This document shows, one piece after another, positions 44,028 through 59,000 of a DNA stretch of 64,000 bases (positions are counted from its first letter, which is position 1; each line of letters begins with the position of its first letter). The notes beneath the pieces were generated by a model. It saw only the letters and a list, made by a program, of their open reading frames with translations. It was not told the DNA's origin and made no database searches. Source of the stretch: Thalassotalea euphylliae (GTDB taxonomy: Bacteria; Pseudomonadota; Gammaproteobacteria; Enterobacterales; Alteromonadaceae). Made by a program: the position numbers and the translations under genes. Location of the stretch: contig NZ_QUOV01000001.1 in the NCBI RefSeq assembly GCF_003390395.1, forward strand, positions 2,666,001-2,730,000. The letters run 5' to 3'.

Positions 44028-47000
44028 CTATCTTAACCACATTTGAAAATCGTCATAACGATCAATCAATTGGTCTTCCCAAGGGATAGTTTCAGCATTT
44101 GCATATTCAACAAGTTCTGGCAATTCCAGTAATGGCGAGCCTTTAGTTGCCGCTAACTTCGCAACCATTTCAACATTGTCAGTGGCTTTGCTTTCTGTGC
44201 TCATTAATCTGTTAAAATCGAATGTAACGTCGAATGTGTGATCACTTTCAGCGCTCTCCTTCTCTCCATCAATCAATTGCTGTGGCACATTTGCATCACT
44301 TTGGCGAACAACCTCGCCCGCTGCCAACGAGTCATAATCAAACTTAACATCAAAACTATGTAGGTTTGGAGCAAAGGCTTTTCCTGAGTCATCAACTTTC
44401 TCAGGTAAATCAGCATCACTTTGGCGAACAACCTCGCCTGCTGCCAACGAATCGTAATCAAACTTAACATCAAAGCTATGTAGGTTTGGAGCAAAGGCTT
44501 TTCCTGAGTCATCAACTTTCTCAGGTAAATCAGCATCACTTTCGCGAACAACCTTGCCTGCTGCCAACGAATCGTAATCAAACTTAACATCAAAGCTATG
44601 TAGGTTTGCCCCAAATACTTTACCTGAATCGTCGACTTTCTCAGGTAAATGAGCATCACTTTGGCGAACAACCTCGCCTGCTGCCAACGAGTCATAATCA
44701 AACTTAACATCAAAGCTATGTAGGTGTGCTGAATTCGATTTTTCTGAATCACTAACGCTCTGCAAACCAACATTACTTTCCTTCAATCCACCTTTATCTG
44801 GAATTGCTTCAAAGTCCTTGGATAAGCTAATTGAGGCTGATTGGCTAAGCGCTGCGCTATTGGCAAATTCGCTTGCTTGATCAGATGCAGGTCGATAACC
44901 AAATTGCAGATAATCAATATAAAAGTCACTACCAGTATTTGAGTCACCTGCTGCCGCAGCATTTCTATCGTCAGCATAACTGCCATAGACAAAGTTACTA
45001 CCATCGTATGCGCCGGCATTAAAGACGACATAGCTAAACGCTTGATTAGTGGCAAAGGTAACATCGACATTACCGTCGGCTTCACCTAAGACCATCATTT
45101 CTTCAATTAAACTGCCATCGTCTGCCAATAATTGGATTCTCGCCGCTTCGTGCAGACCAGCACCTTCATTGGCAAATAGGTTGGTAAAGGTGAGCGAGCC
45201 ATTAAACACCGCATCGGTTAGCGAGATTCGCAAACCCTCTGTGCCGTCAAGCTCTTGGAATACAGGGCTAGTGAGTGAAGTATTACCGCTAACCCCCAAA
45301 TCACCCAGTGCAATATCCTGTCCAGGTAACTGCCATGAATCAAAGCCAACAAATGACGCTGGCGTCCAAGCTTCACCCGCATTGTCAGTTTGCGCTTTAT
45401 GTTCAATTGCCAAACCTTCCGTAGTCCAGCTATTTTGCCATCCCAATGGATCGAAGAAACTTAAGAACTGTGCCGCTTCGCCCACTTTTAATCCGACATC
45501 AATATTGTCGATAACGCCTAAATCAAACGTACCTGAGTCGGTCACCACTTGCACACTAACGTCGAACAAGCCTAAATCGGCATATTGATGTGTCAATGCT
45601 GAGGTATCAGGGAAAGATTCCACTGGTGAACCATCACCCCAGTCGACCAGCACCTCATTGATAGGTTCGCTACTGTTGATGGCTAAATCCAGCGTTACCG
45701 TATCATTGCGTAAGCTAAATTCTGGCATATTACCGCTCCCTGTTGGTGGCGTGAAGGTATCTTCAACAGTGACATTTTTGGTCGCCACATCAGTAAAGAC
45801 GCCATCTTCATCTTCAAGGCTAACACTGATAGTAAAATCACCTGCCGCTATATAGGCATGAGTGATATCACCGACACTATTAAACGACTCAATCGTGCCA
45901 TCGCCCCAATCAACGCTAATACCATTGGCAACCAAAGTATCATCACCGGGATCAACAATGTCGCTAAGCGTTAACGTGTAAAGGGCATTAACATCAACCG
46001 TATTGGCACCCGTTGCTGTGGTATCTGGTGCAACGTTATTAACGGTAATATCGAGCGTGCCTGCCGGGAAGGTTCCCTCGGTATTAACAATACTAACGGA
46101 AATCGTACGAGCGTTTGGACCATCACTGTAAATATGCGGGTGATCGCCTAAACTCGCTACCGACTCGACTGGTGAACCATCGCCCCAGTCAATCAAGTAT
46201 TCCGTGACCGTATCATTTGTACCTGGGTCAATTAGGTTTGATAGGTTTAAGGTATAAGTGCTACCTTCATCAACAACTAAATCGCCTGAAATAGTTAGCG
46301 CAGGGGCGACATCATTAACACTAATGGCTAAACTGGCAGCGATAAAGGTACCGTCTTCATCGGTTACTTCCAGCTCGATAGTGGGTGTGGTATCACCATC
46401 AGCAAAGATATGGTTGTAATCACCAGCGCCAGTGTAAGGCGTGCTGTTGCCATCGCCCCAGTTGATTACCGCATTGGTGACGGTATCATCGCCGGGGTCG
46501 ACAATATCACCGAGCGTTAGGGTATAAGTACTGCCCTCATTGACACTAGCGTCACCCGAAATAGCGGCCGTTGGCGCAACATTAGCGACATTGACGGTAA
46601 AGCTCTCACTATCACTCTCGCCTGCCTCATCTGTGACCGTGACGGTCACGGTTGGTGATGCATCACCATCGTCGAAGCTATTGCTAATATCAAAGCTGTT
46701 GTTTGTAGTGGCAAAACTCTGATCGGCATTGCCATCGCCATCCCAATCGATATCAACCGTCCAACCCGCTGCACCATTATCTTCACCGTCGGTAAAGTTA
46801 ATGGTGCGAGTAAAAGTATCGCCCTCATTAATATTGGCATCGCCCTGTGCAACCACATCAACCGAAGTTGCAGGAGCATTAACAGTAACCGCTTTGGTAG
46901 CAACATCACTAAATAGCCCGTCTTCATCTTCTAAGCTAACACTAATAGTAAAGTCACCCGTTGTGACATAAGTGTGAGTAACATCGCCAATACTGTTAAA

Positions 47001-50000
47001 CGACTCGACAGTGCCATCGCCCCAATCAACCGTAATACCATTGGTGATGATAGTGTCATCACCCGGGTCGATTATTGCACCGAGCGTTAAGGTGTATAGC
47101 GCATTTTGAATGGCGGTATTGGCACCCGTAGCTGTGGTATCGGGTGCAACGTTATTAACGGTAACGTCTAAGGTGCCAGCAGCTGGGAAAACACCATCAT
47201 CATTAACGATAGTCACCGAAATGGTGTGATTTTGATCACCATCGGCATAGACATGGTTATAGCCGCCAAGGCTGGCGACTGATTCGACTGGCGAGCCATC
47301 GCCCCAGTCAATTAGATATTCACTAACTGGATCATCTCCGGGATCGGCAAGATTAGACAGGCTTAAGGTGTAAGTACTACCTTCATTAACACTGGCATCA
47401 CCAGAAAGCTGAACACTTGGCGACACATCATTAATGGTGATATTCAAACTGGCGGCGATAAAGGTATCATCTTCATCAGTGACTAGCAGTACCACTGTCG
47501 CGCCACTAACGCCATCAGCAAATACATGGTTGTAATCACCCGCACCTGTATATGTCGTGCTAGTGCCATCTCCCCAGTTGATTACCGCGTTAGTCACTGT
47601 ATCGTCACCGGGATCAACAATATCACCGAGCGTTAAGGTATACGTGCTGCCTTCATCGATACTAGCATCACCGGAAATAGCAGCAGTTGGTGCAACATTT
47701 GCCACGTTAACGGTAAAGCTCTCACTATCACTTTCCCCTGCTTCGTCGGTAACCGTGACGGTAACAGTTGGAGTGGCATTACCATCGGCAAAAGTGTTGC
47801 TGATATCAAAGCTGTTGTTTGTGGTGGCAAAACTTTGATCGGCATTGCCATCACCATCCCAATCAATATCCACTGTCCAACCGGCAGTACCATTGTCTTC
47901 ACCGTCAGTAAAGTTAATGGTGCGAGTAAAGGTGTCGCCCTCGTTAGTATTGGCATCTGCTTGCGCAGCCACATCCACCGCAGATGCTGGTGCATTAACA
48001 GTAACTGCTTTGGTGGCGACATCACTAAACAAGCCATCTTCATCTTCCAGACTGACACTGATAGTAAAATCGCCAGTGGTGACATAAGTGTGAGTAACAT
48101 CGCCAATACTATTAAACGACTCGACAGTGCCATCGCCCCAATCAACCGTAATACCATTGGTGATAATAGTGTCGTCACCCGGATCAACGATTGCACCCAA
48201 TGTTAAGGTATATAGTGTATTTTGGATTGTTGTATCAGCACCTGTGGCCGTGGTATCTGGCGCAACATTGTTAACAGTAATATCAAGTGTGCCCCCTGGG
48301 AAGATTCCCTCGATGTTAACAATACTAACTGAGATAGTGCGAGCGTTTGGTCCATCACTGAAGATATGCGGATGATCACCTAAACTCGCTACCGATTCGA
48401 CAGGTGAGCCATCGCCCCAGTCAATTAGGTATTCGGTCACTGTATCATTAATGCCTGGATCAATTAGGTTTGATAGGTTTAAGGTGTAAATGCTACCTTC
48501 ATCAACCGTTAAATCGCCTGCGATAGTTAGTGTTGGCGCAACATCATCAACACTGATACTTAAACTGGCCGCGATAAAGGTATCATCTTCATCGGTGACT
48601 TCCAGCTCAATTGTTGGTGTCGTATCGCCATCAGCAAAGATATGATCATAATCACCAGCGCCAGTGTATGGCGTGCTAGTGCCATCACCCCAGTTGATGA
48701 CCGCATTAGTCACGGTATCATCACCCGGATCAACAATATCACCGAGTGTTAAGGTATATGTGCTGCCTTCATCAACGTTAGCATCACCAGAAATAGCGGC
48801 TGATGGTGCAACATTATTCACGGTAATATCAAATGTGCCCGCAGGGAAGGTTCCATCATTATTGACAATACTAACTGAGATAGTGCGAGCGTTCGGTCCA
48901 TCACTGTAGATATGCGGATGATCACCTAAACTGGCCACCGATTCGACAGCTGAACCATCGCCCCAGTCAATTAAGTATTCCGTCACCGTATCATTAATGC
49001 CCGGATCAATTAGATTTGATAGGTTTAAGGTGTAAGTGCTACCTTCATCAACCGTTAAATCACCTGCGATAGTTAGTGTTGGCGCAACATCATCAACACT
49101 AATACTTAAACTGGCTGCGATAAAAGTATCATCTTCATCAGTGACTTCCAGCTCAATGGTAGGTGTCGTATCGCCATCAGCAAAGATATGATCGTAATCG
49201 CCAGCGCCAGTATAAGGTGTGCTAGTGCCGTCGCCCCAGTTGATGACCGCATTAGTCACGGTATCGTCACCCGGATCAACAATATCACCGAGTGTTAAGG
49301 TATAGGTACTACCTTCATCAACGTTAGTATCACCAGAAATGGCCGCTGTTGGCGCAACGTTCGCCACATTTACAGTAAAGCTCTCGCTATCACTCTCACC
49401 CGCTTCGTCGGTAACGGTGACAGTCACGGTAGGCGATGCATCGCCATCATCGAAGGTATTACTGATATCAAAATTCGTGGTCGTGGTGGCAAAACTTTGA
49501 TCGGCATTGCCATCACCATCCCAATCAATATCCACTGTCCAACCCGCCGTGCCATTATCTTCACCGTCGGTAAAGTTAATAGTGCGGGTGAAATTATCAC
49601 CTTCGTTAATATTGGCATCGGCTTGCGGTACAACATCCACGGTGGCTGCAGGTGCATTTACGGTGACCGCTTTGGTGGCAACATCGCTAAATTGCCCGTC
49701 TTCATCTTCTAGGCTAATACTGATAGTAAAGTCACCTGCTGCGGCGTAGGTATGGGTGACGTCACCAATACTGGGGAAAGTTTCCACCGTACCATCACCC
49801 CAATCAACGGTAATTCCATCTACAACGATCGTATCATCGCCGGGGTCGACTATCGCGCCAAGAGTTAAGGTATAAGGTGTTCCAGCAACCACATCGTCGT
49901 TGCCACTAAGCGGCAATGTCGGTATGACGTTTTCAACCGTTAAACTAAAGGTTTGAGTGGCAATTTCTTCACTGCCCGAGTCAAATAGGTTAACGGTAAT

Positions 50001-53000
50001 GTCACTTGCTTCTTGGTCATCCGCGAAGAAACGCGTTAGATTAAAGCTGGTACTGCCCGGAGCAACCTCGCCCGATTCGTCTTCAATACCATCATTGTCC
50101 CAATCAACCGAGTAACGCCAACCATCAAAGGCGGCATCGCGACCATCAGTAAAGTCGATATCAAGGCTTAAAGTATCTCCTTCGTTAATGGTTTGATCAC
50201 CGACTGGCGACATGGCAAGTGGCGCGGTAGCACCTCCATCTTCCAAGATAGTCCCAACAATAGGTGTTGTACTAATATCTGCATTGGCTGCATTAAAGAG
50301 CACCAAACTAAAGGTTTCATCAGGCTCTAAAGAAGTGTCATCAACAATAGGTAAGCGAATGGTTTTAACGGTCTCGCCCGGTGCAAACCGCAATTCTTCT
50401 GTGCCGGGGAAGACAACGTCCGTCACAAAATTAGGGGTGTTAACTGTAGCAGTGCCAGTCACCGCATTATAGCTAACCGTGACTTCACTCGCGCTTGGTG
50501 CCGTTAACTGGACAACAAATTCGATATAACCATCACTTTCATAGGCAAAAGCGTCATCAGCAAACAAAGTAGGCGTCGACGCGGTTGCTTGGTCGCTGGC
50601 AGCAATTGTTGCCGTTGCCATTTCATCGGCGAAAATTGCACCATTAACATTGCTAATCTGCAAATGGAATTGCTCTTGTGTTTCAGCCAAGGAATCATTA
50701 ATCAGTGGTACACGCACAGTTTGCACCACCTCAAATGGGCGGAAACTAGCGGTACCAGATACTGGGGTAAAATCGTTAGTATCAGCCGTATCAGCGACCG
50801 TTGCATAATCAAAAGTGACCGTATCCGCACTTGGCCGTGTCAATTCAAGTACAAACACCACCTCATTATTTGCTTCATCAACAATGGGATCAGATAGCAA
50901 GATAGCAGGTAAGCCAGTGGCATTATCGTTATCAACAATGGTGATGGTATTTTCACTGCGCTCTAGCGTAGCGTTAACCTCATTAAACAAGTTTAAGAAT
51001 ACGACTTCACGCTGTTGTTCATTACTCGTATCATTTACCACTGGCAGGCGAATGGTTTTAACCGTTTCACCCGGTGCAAAATTCAGTGTTTCTGTGTTCG
51101 GTAAAATTGCATCAACTACAAAATTAGGTGAACCACTCGTACCGGTACCATTACTATTGCTGTAACTGACACTAACCGTTTGCGTACTTGGCGCACTCAA
51201 GCGCACCACAAGTTCAACATAGCCTTGGTCTTCACTAACCGTTGTATCTGCAACACTAATAATTGGAGTTGAAGTCGTTGCTTGATCATTCTTGTCAATG
51301 GACGCTGTACCTACACTGTCTGTTAACACGCCATTAGTGGCATTGGATAGCACTAAATTAAATGTTTCTAAGGTTTCTGCTAACGAGTCGTTGATGAGTG
51401 GTACACGGACATTTTGCACCATTTCAAATGGGCTAAAGCTCGCCGTACCTGATACCGCAACATAATCAAGACCACTTTCAGCACTACCATTTTGCGTGGT
51501 GAAATCAACGGTAACCGTATCGGTACTAGCCCTATCAAGCTCTAGACTAAATACTACCTCAGCCGTATTTTCATCCACCACCATATCGGCGACTTGAATC
51601 ACGGGCAGTCCAGTCAGGTTAGTTTCATTATCTATAATCGTGATGGCATTTTCGGTGCGTTCTAAGGTTGCATTAACTTCACCGGATAAGTTTAAGAACA
51701 CGACTTCGCGCTGCTGTTCATTGCTTGTGTCGTTCACCACTGGCAGACGAATGGTTTTAACCGTCTCACCCGGTGCAAAGTTCAGTGTTTCTGCATTTGG
51801 TAATACGGCATCAACTACAAAGTTAGGTGAGCCACTGGTACCTGTGCCATTACTATTAGCATAAGTCACACTGACCGTTTGGCTACTTGGCGCACTTAAG
51901 CGCACCACTAGTTCAACGTAACCATTGTCTTCACTCACTGTGGTGTCATCGACGCTGATAACAGGTAAAGCAGCTAATGCTTGGTCATTCTCGTCAATGG
52001 TCGCCGTACCAATAGCATCGGTTAGCAGGCCATTAGTGGCATTGGATAGCACTAAATTAAAGGTTTCTAAGGTTTCTGCCAGCGAGTCGTTGATCAGCGG
52101 CACACTTACATTTTGCACCATTTCCAATGGACTAAAGCTCGCTGTACCTGATACTGCGACATAATCGAGGCCACTTTCGGCACTACCATTTTGGGTGGTG
52201 TAATCAACCGTTACGGTATCTGTACTGGCTCTATCGAGTTCTAAGGTAAAGATTACCTCTGCACTGTTTTCATCCACCACCATATCGGCAATTTGAATGA
52301 CTGGCTGCCCAGTTAGACTCGTTTCATTGTCTATAATCGTAATGGCATTTTCGGTGCGTTCTAAGGTTGCATTCACTTCGTCAAACAAGTTGAAGAAAAC
52401 AACCTCACCCTGCTGCTCGTTTGACGTATCATTGGTGATTGGTATACGAATGGTTTTTAACGTTTCACCGGGAGCAAAATTGAGTAGCTCGGCATTTGGT
52501 AAAACCGCATCAACAACAAAGTTAGGCGAGCCACTGGTTGCCGTACCATTGCTGTTGGTATAGCGAACACTCACTATATCAGCGCTTGGTGCACTTAATC
52601 GAATAGCTAGCTCCACAAAGCCGCCGTCTTCACTAATTATGCTATCTGCAACACTGATCACAGGCAGTGCTGATACAGCTTGGTCGCTTGCATCTATAGT
52701 CGCGGTGCCGATGGCATCGGTTAGCACGCCATTGCTAACATTAGATAGTAGTAAGTTAAAGGTTTCCAAAGTTTCTGCGAGCGAGTCATTGATCAATGGC
52801 ACTGAGATATTCTGCACCATTTCGCCCGGATCAAAGCTGGCCGTGCCTGACACTGCGGTATAATCGCTACCACTTAGTGCACTGGCATTCTGCGTGGTGT
52901 AGTCAACTGTGACTGTGCTGCTAGTAGGGCGATCTAACTCGAGCACAAAAATAGCTTCTGCACGGCTCTCATCAACGATCACATCATTAACACGGATAAC

Positions 53001-56000
53001 TGGCGCAGTGCCTGGTATCACTTCATTATCGATTATCGTACCCGTTACTTCAGAGCGGCCAATTATCGCGTTGGTTGCGTTAGCAAGGTTGATAAAGAAA
53101 GATTCACGGTTCTGCTCATTTGACGTGTCATTAACAATTGGTATTTGCACCAATTGTTCAGTATCGCCGGGGTTGAAGGTGACTAGGATTGTAGACGAGA
53201 AAGTAGCATCTCGGCTAAAGCTAGGTGAGGCAACACTGGCAGTACCCGACACAGCATCAACTTCTACCGTTACCGTTTGTGTGCTTGTGTCACTGAGTCT
53301 TAAGATAAAGTCAGCGCTACCACCATCTTCTGAGACGACTAAGTCTGCGACGTTGATAAATGGCAATGGCCCCGGAATAGTAACAGTGACATCTTTACTG
53401 GCAACGTTAGTAAAAATGCCATCTTCATCTTGCAAATCAACAGAAATAGTAAACAAGCCGTCAGTGGCATAGGTATGAGTAACATCGCCAACTGATGAGA
53501 AGGTCTCAACCGTGCCATCACCCCAGTCGACAGTAATGCCATTAGTAACAATAGTATCATCACCGGGATCGACGATTGTACCTAAGGTTAATGTGTAAAG
53601 ATCATTGACATTAACATCGTCGGCACCTGTAGCTGTGGTATCTGGTGCCACGTTATTAATGGTGACATCTAAGGTACCTGCAGGGAAAGTATCATCATCA
53701 TTAACAATACTGACTGAAATCGTATGACTGTCAGGACCGTCAGCAAAGATATGATCAACATCGACATTTGTATCACCGCTAATTGGCACTGATTGCACCG
53801 CAGAACCATCACCCCAATCAATCAAGTATTCGCTGACTGGATCATCACCAGGGTCAATCAAATTCGATAGGCTTAAGGTGTAAGTGCTGCCTTCGTCAGC
53901 ACTCGCAGCACCACTGATGGTGACGGTCGGTGGCACATCATTGATGGTGACAAATTGACTGGCCGCAATATGTGTACCGTCTTCATCAGTAACTTCTAAG
54001 CGGACATTCGGTATCGTATTGCCAAGGCTGTTGCCATCAACAAAGGTGTGGTTGTAATCGCCTGGGCCAGTGTAAGGTGTGGTTGTACCATCCCCCCAAT
54101 TAATCACGGCTGAAGTGACGGTTTCCACACCAGGATCGGTTATATCACCAAAGGTAAAGGTGCCCTCCTCACCTTCATCAAGCTCTGTCGGACCAGAGAT
54201 TGTTGATGTAGGAGCGACGTTCAAAACGCTAATAAAGCGACTACCGGCATCGAGGAAAGTACCGTCATCATTGGTGACATCAACACTAATGGTATATCCA
54301 AATGGCCCATCCGCGTAGGTATGTTCAATTGACGTAAAGGTATCAGAAGTGATGGTTTCAACTGTACCATCGCCCCAGTCAATAACATACTCTGATACTG
54401 GGTCATCGCCGGGGTCAACAATGGCGCCTGTTAGGGTCAAAGGTGAACCTTCGTTAACACTTGTTGCACCGAATAATGAGACGGTTGGAATAACGTCATC
54501 AACAGTGACATCAAAGGTGTCTGTGCCTATCTGATTAGCTGCGTCGTCGGTGACCGTTACAACTACGTTATATACGCCATCATCCGCGTATTGGTGGAAA
54601 ATATTAAAGTCGCGATCGTTCGAGCGTAAGCCAGTTTGCACTGTGCCATCACCCCAATCTATTTCATAATTCCAGCCAATTGGGTCTTGATCGGTTGGGT
54701 CGGTAAAACTGACGAGGCGACTAATTGCACTGCCTTCGTTAATCGTTTCATCTATGCCTGCATCAACCGTTATAGTTTCCGCCGGAGCACTTACATCAAT
54801 GTCCTTAGTCGCGACGTCCTCAAAGGTGCCATCTTCATCCACCAAATCAACACTAATGGTAAAGCTGTTAATTTCTGTGTAGGTATGGGTGATGGTTTCC
54901 GGTAGAGGTGCGGTAACATTGTCAAAAATATCGACAGTGCCATCCCCCCAGTCAACAGAGTACTGGGTCACAGTGTCATCACCGGGATCGCTGACTCCGC
55001 CCAGCGTCAAGCTATAGGTGGCATTTTGCTCAACAGTATTATCGCCTGTCAGGTTAAGAGTTGGCGCAACGTTGTCGATAACAACGTTATAGCTGTCTTG
55101 CTCGACGCTGTTCGGTTGACCAGCCTGATCATCAACGGTGACGGTAACCGTGTAATTGCCATCATCTCGGTAAAAGTGCGAAGTATTGACTGTCGTATTG
55201 TCGGTTGAGATTTGCTGAATCGGAGTGCTATCACCCCAATCAATACTGATAGAGAAAGTATCGCCATCGGGATCGGCAAAGTTGATCGTATGCGTAAACA
55301 GGTTGGTCGCGATACCTTCAATCCCAGTATCATCACTGCCAACATCTAAACCCGGCGCGTCGTTAATCGGTAATAAGGTAATATTAGTGGCTGCTGGGTC
55401 GGCAAAATTAACACCATCACTGCCCGACCAAGTGAACTGGTCAATGCCATTGAAATTAGGGTTTCCTAAGAAACTTAAAGTACCATTTTGCAAATCAACG
55501 ACATCAATAAGTTGACCCGGAGTCACTGGGCTGCCATTAAAGCTTAAGGCTCCATTGATGGGCGGAGTAATAATTTGTACTTGTTGTAGTGGCTCACCTT
55601 CAGGATCGTCGAAGGCATTGATAAATAATGACGCATCAATGGTGACAACTTCATCTTCATTGCCTTGCACGCCAAAATCGGTGACCTGTGGTGCCTGATT
55701 TTCAAAACGCTGTAGTTGAATATCATAGTTATTAGGGCTGTTAAAACTGCTCCAACTGACGATAAAGCCACCATTAGGCAGTGCCGCCAATGCTGACTGA
55801 TATTGGGTACTGGAGGTATTCTGATTGACTTGCTGTGCTCGGTCGATTAACTGGCCATTGGTATCAAACTCTTGAATAAAGATACCGTCGCCGCTGCCAT
55901 CAAATTGCGAGTAGGAAACGACAAAACCTCCGGTATCTAAGCCAACGATATGTGGATCAGTTTGTGAATTAGCCTGAATATCATTAACCCGGAATTGCTG

Positions 56001-59000
56001 ACCAACCGAAACCGGATCGCTGCCAGAGAAAGTAAAGCGTTGTCCATAAATGCCCGTGCCACCTAAATCAGCACTAGGCTCTTGCCAAACAATAACAAAG
56101 TCGCCATTAGCTAGGCCACCAACCGAGATATTGGTTTGATTACCACTGGTGATTGAATTAACGGCCAGTTCAGGGCCAACTAAATTGCCATTGTTATCTA
56201 GCACCTGGGCAAATACACCGTCGCTGCTGCCATCTGGGCTTTGCCAAGTAACTATATAGCCGCCCTGTGGCAAGGCACCACTGGGAGATAAAGGCGAAAC
56301 ATCCGGTAAATCTTGGGCGCTGGTTGTCGTGGTATTAATGCGGAATTCGCCGCCTAAGGCATTACCATCAACGTCATAACGCTGTGCGATGATAGCTACA
56401 CTGCTGCTATCCCCTAGTGCACCACCATTGTCTTGCCAAACGACAATAAAATTACCATTTGGCATCGCCGCCAACTGTGAATTGGTTTGCGTACTGCTGG
56501 TGGTGGTATTAACAATAAATTCATTACCACCATGGCTCGCACCTGCATCTATGGTACCGTCATTATTGAAAATACGAGCAATAATTGCATCGCCACTGGC
56601 ATCTTGCGCATCGTTGCCGTCTGAGTTCCAGCTAACCACAAAGGTGCCATTGGCAAGCCCTTGCACTTGGGCATTGTCTTGCGTATTTAGTGTTGTTTGA
56701 TTGACTTGAATTTCACTGCCAATCGGATTGTTATCCGCATCATAGATGCGCATAAACACTTCACCACCGCTTTGCCAAGTAACGACATAACCAGCGAGTT
56801 CTCCAGTAGTCTCATCGAACAGCGCTGTTGCAGCAGATACATCCTGACTCCCTGCTAGCGTGGTGTTAGCAATGCGCTCAGGAACCAGTGTTGGCTCATT
56901 GCCATCAAGGTTTTGGCTAATATTGACATCTATAGAGCTAGCAAAACTGCTACCACCGTCGCCATCAGTTACGCGAACGCTATAAGTGCGCGTTGGCTCC
57001 GGTGCGTCTGAGATATTGCGATAATTAACCGCCTCCAACAGTGCCTCTATTCCCTGTGCGGTAGCATTGGCATTAAAGTTAACCACCAAGGGGCTATCAT
57101 TAAGGCCACTGGATGCTAGTGTGCCGATTTGCGCGCCACTATAAAATACGGCGTTACCAGTTAAGCCAATTTGCCCCGGATTACTGCCTTGATCGAAAAT
57201 GCTCAGGTTATCTTGTGGGAAGAAAGGTTGGCGCCCTAGCTGATCCCCTTGGCCATAAGAGGAAATTCGGCTAATCACCAGCTGACCGCCATCGAAGTCG
57301 GTGGAATCAATATCAGCAACACCTGCGCCAATAATTAAGGTTTGCGGCGCAAAATTCACTTCATTTTCGGTAAAGTTAATGGCACTCGCAGCCAATTGAA
57401 CTTCAGGTGCCTGACTGCGCACAAATTGGCCATCACTGCCAAATAAGCGCATGAAAATACCATACGTATTGGTATTACTGTCTTCCTGATTAAAGCCAGA
57501 CCAAGTGGTGACAAAGCCGCCACTACTGAGGCCAGCAATGTTAGGCTCCCAATCGGTACTGACATTACCCTGATTGGCAACAATCGGGCCATCAATAAGG
57601 TTAGCGTCTTGATCAAATTGCTGGACCAATATACGGTCTGGGTTATTGGCGGTGTAGTAACTGACAGCAAAACCACCATTGGCAGTGGCTGTCACCTCTG
57701 GCTGCGACTGGCCATTAGCTGTTGCTTCGTTAACCCTAAATTCACTGCCCACTAAATTGCCACTGTTATTCAGTAGTTGACCGTAAACGCCGGAGCCTGA
57801 GCCGTCAGTCGAGTTGGTATAAATCACCACAAAGCCGCCGCCACTTAGAGCGGCAATAGCGGGTTCTGACTCATTCCCCGGATTACCGGGAATACTGAAA
57901 TCGCCAGCGAATGGTGTTCCATCGCTATTAAACAAGCGCCCTTCAACCGCGCTACTTTCTAGCCAAACAACTGCCAGCTTGCCATCGCTGAGTTGACTGA
58001 TTCTCGGGACGGTTTGCGTACCTGTGGCCACTTCATTCGCTAAGATTTCGGAAGTGGTAGGATTACCATTGGCATCAAATAGGCGCAGGAATATACCGTT
58101 CGCGTCACCAGCGCCATTACCATCCCAAACTGCGGCAAAACCGCCATTAGCAAGTGCGGTCAAGTTGACCATATCTTGAGTACTGGTTAACGTGTCGTTA
58201 AGGGTAAAATCGCCACCTTGTGGCACACCATTAAGATCAAAGAGTCGCGCATGAACCCCAGCTGTATCTGACTCGCCTCGGCCTTGCCAAGCAACAACAA
58301 AACCACCGTTAACAGCAGCAACGCTCGGCAGATTTTGACCTTGCGGGGTGTACTCATTGACAATAAATTCATTACCTATCGGCGCACCATTACTGTCAAA
58401 ACGCTGGGCAACTATGCCTTCTTGCCAGCCGTCTTGTAAGTTAGAGCGCCACACCACAACAATGCTGCCATCACTTAATTCGGTCACCGCTGAATTTTGC
58501 TGATCGTTGGCTTCAAAGGTGTTCACCTGAATATCATCACCTTGTGGCGTTGCACCATCAGGAATTGGGTTAACCGTTAAGTTAACCATATTGTTCAAGG
58601 TTGATGCGCCATTGCCATCGTTTACCCGCACCGAAATTGTCCGGTTATTGGCAGGACCATCTGAACCATTAAGGTAAGTGATATTTTGAATTAGCGCGGT
58701 AAGCGCTTCTTGTGTCGCGTTGGCATTAAACTCAATCGCTAAGCGGCTGCCATTTTGACCATCATCAACTATGGTGGCAAAAGCAACACCACCGATTGAA
58801 ATGGTCGAGCCAGATACGCCAATTTGCCCTGCCCCATTACCTTGATCGCGCACCGAGAAGTTATCTTGTTGATTTGAATCAGGGAATTGGGCTGCTTCAC
58901 CGTAACCTTCGATGACGTTGATCCACAGCATACCACCATCAAAGTTATTCCCAATGCCACCATCAAGATCAACGGAGGGGATCAACAGTTGTGGGACATC

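Noticed and set aside
44273..44773. A 166-codon open frame in another register over the giant gene's C-terminus
   Set aside because: It exists only because the 120-bp repeat is a multiple of three and lacks stops in that register. The protein is low complexity and the main frame is clearly coding.
44200..50215. CRISPR or mobile-element repeats in the giant gene
   Set aside because: All repeats are in frame and encode protein domains.
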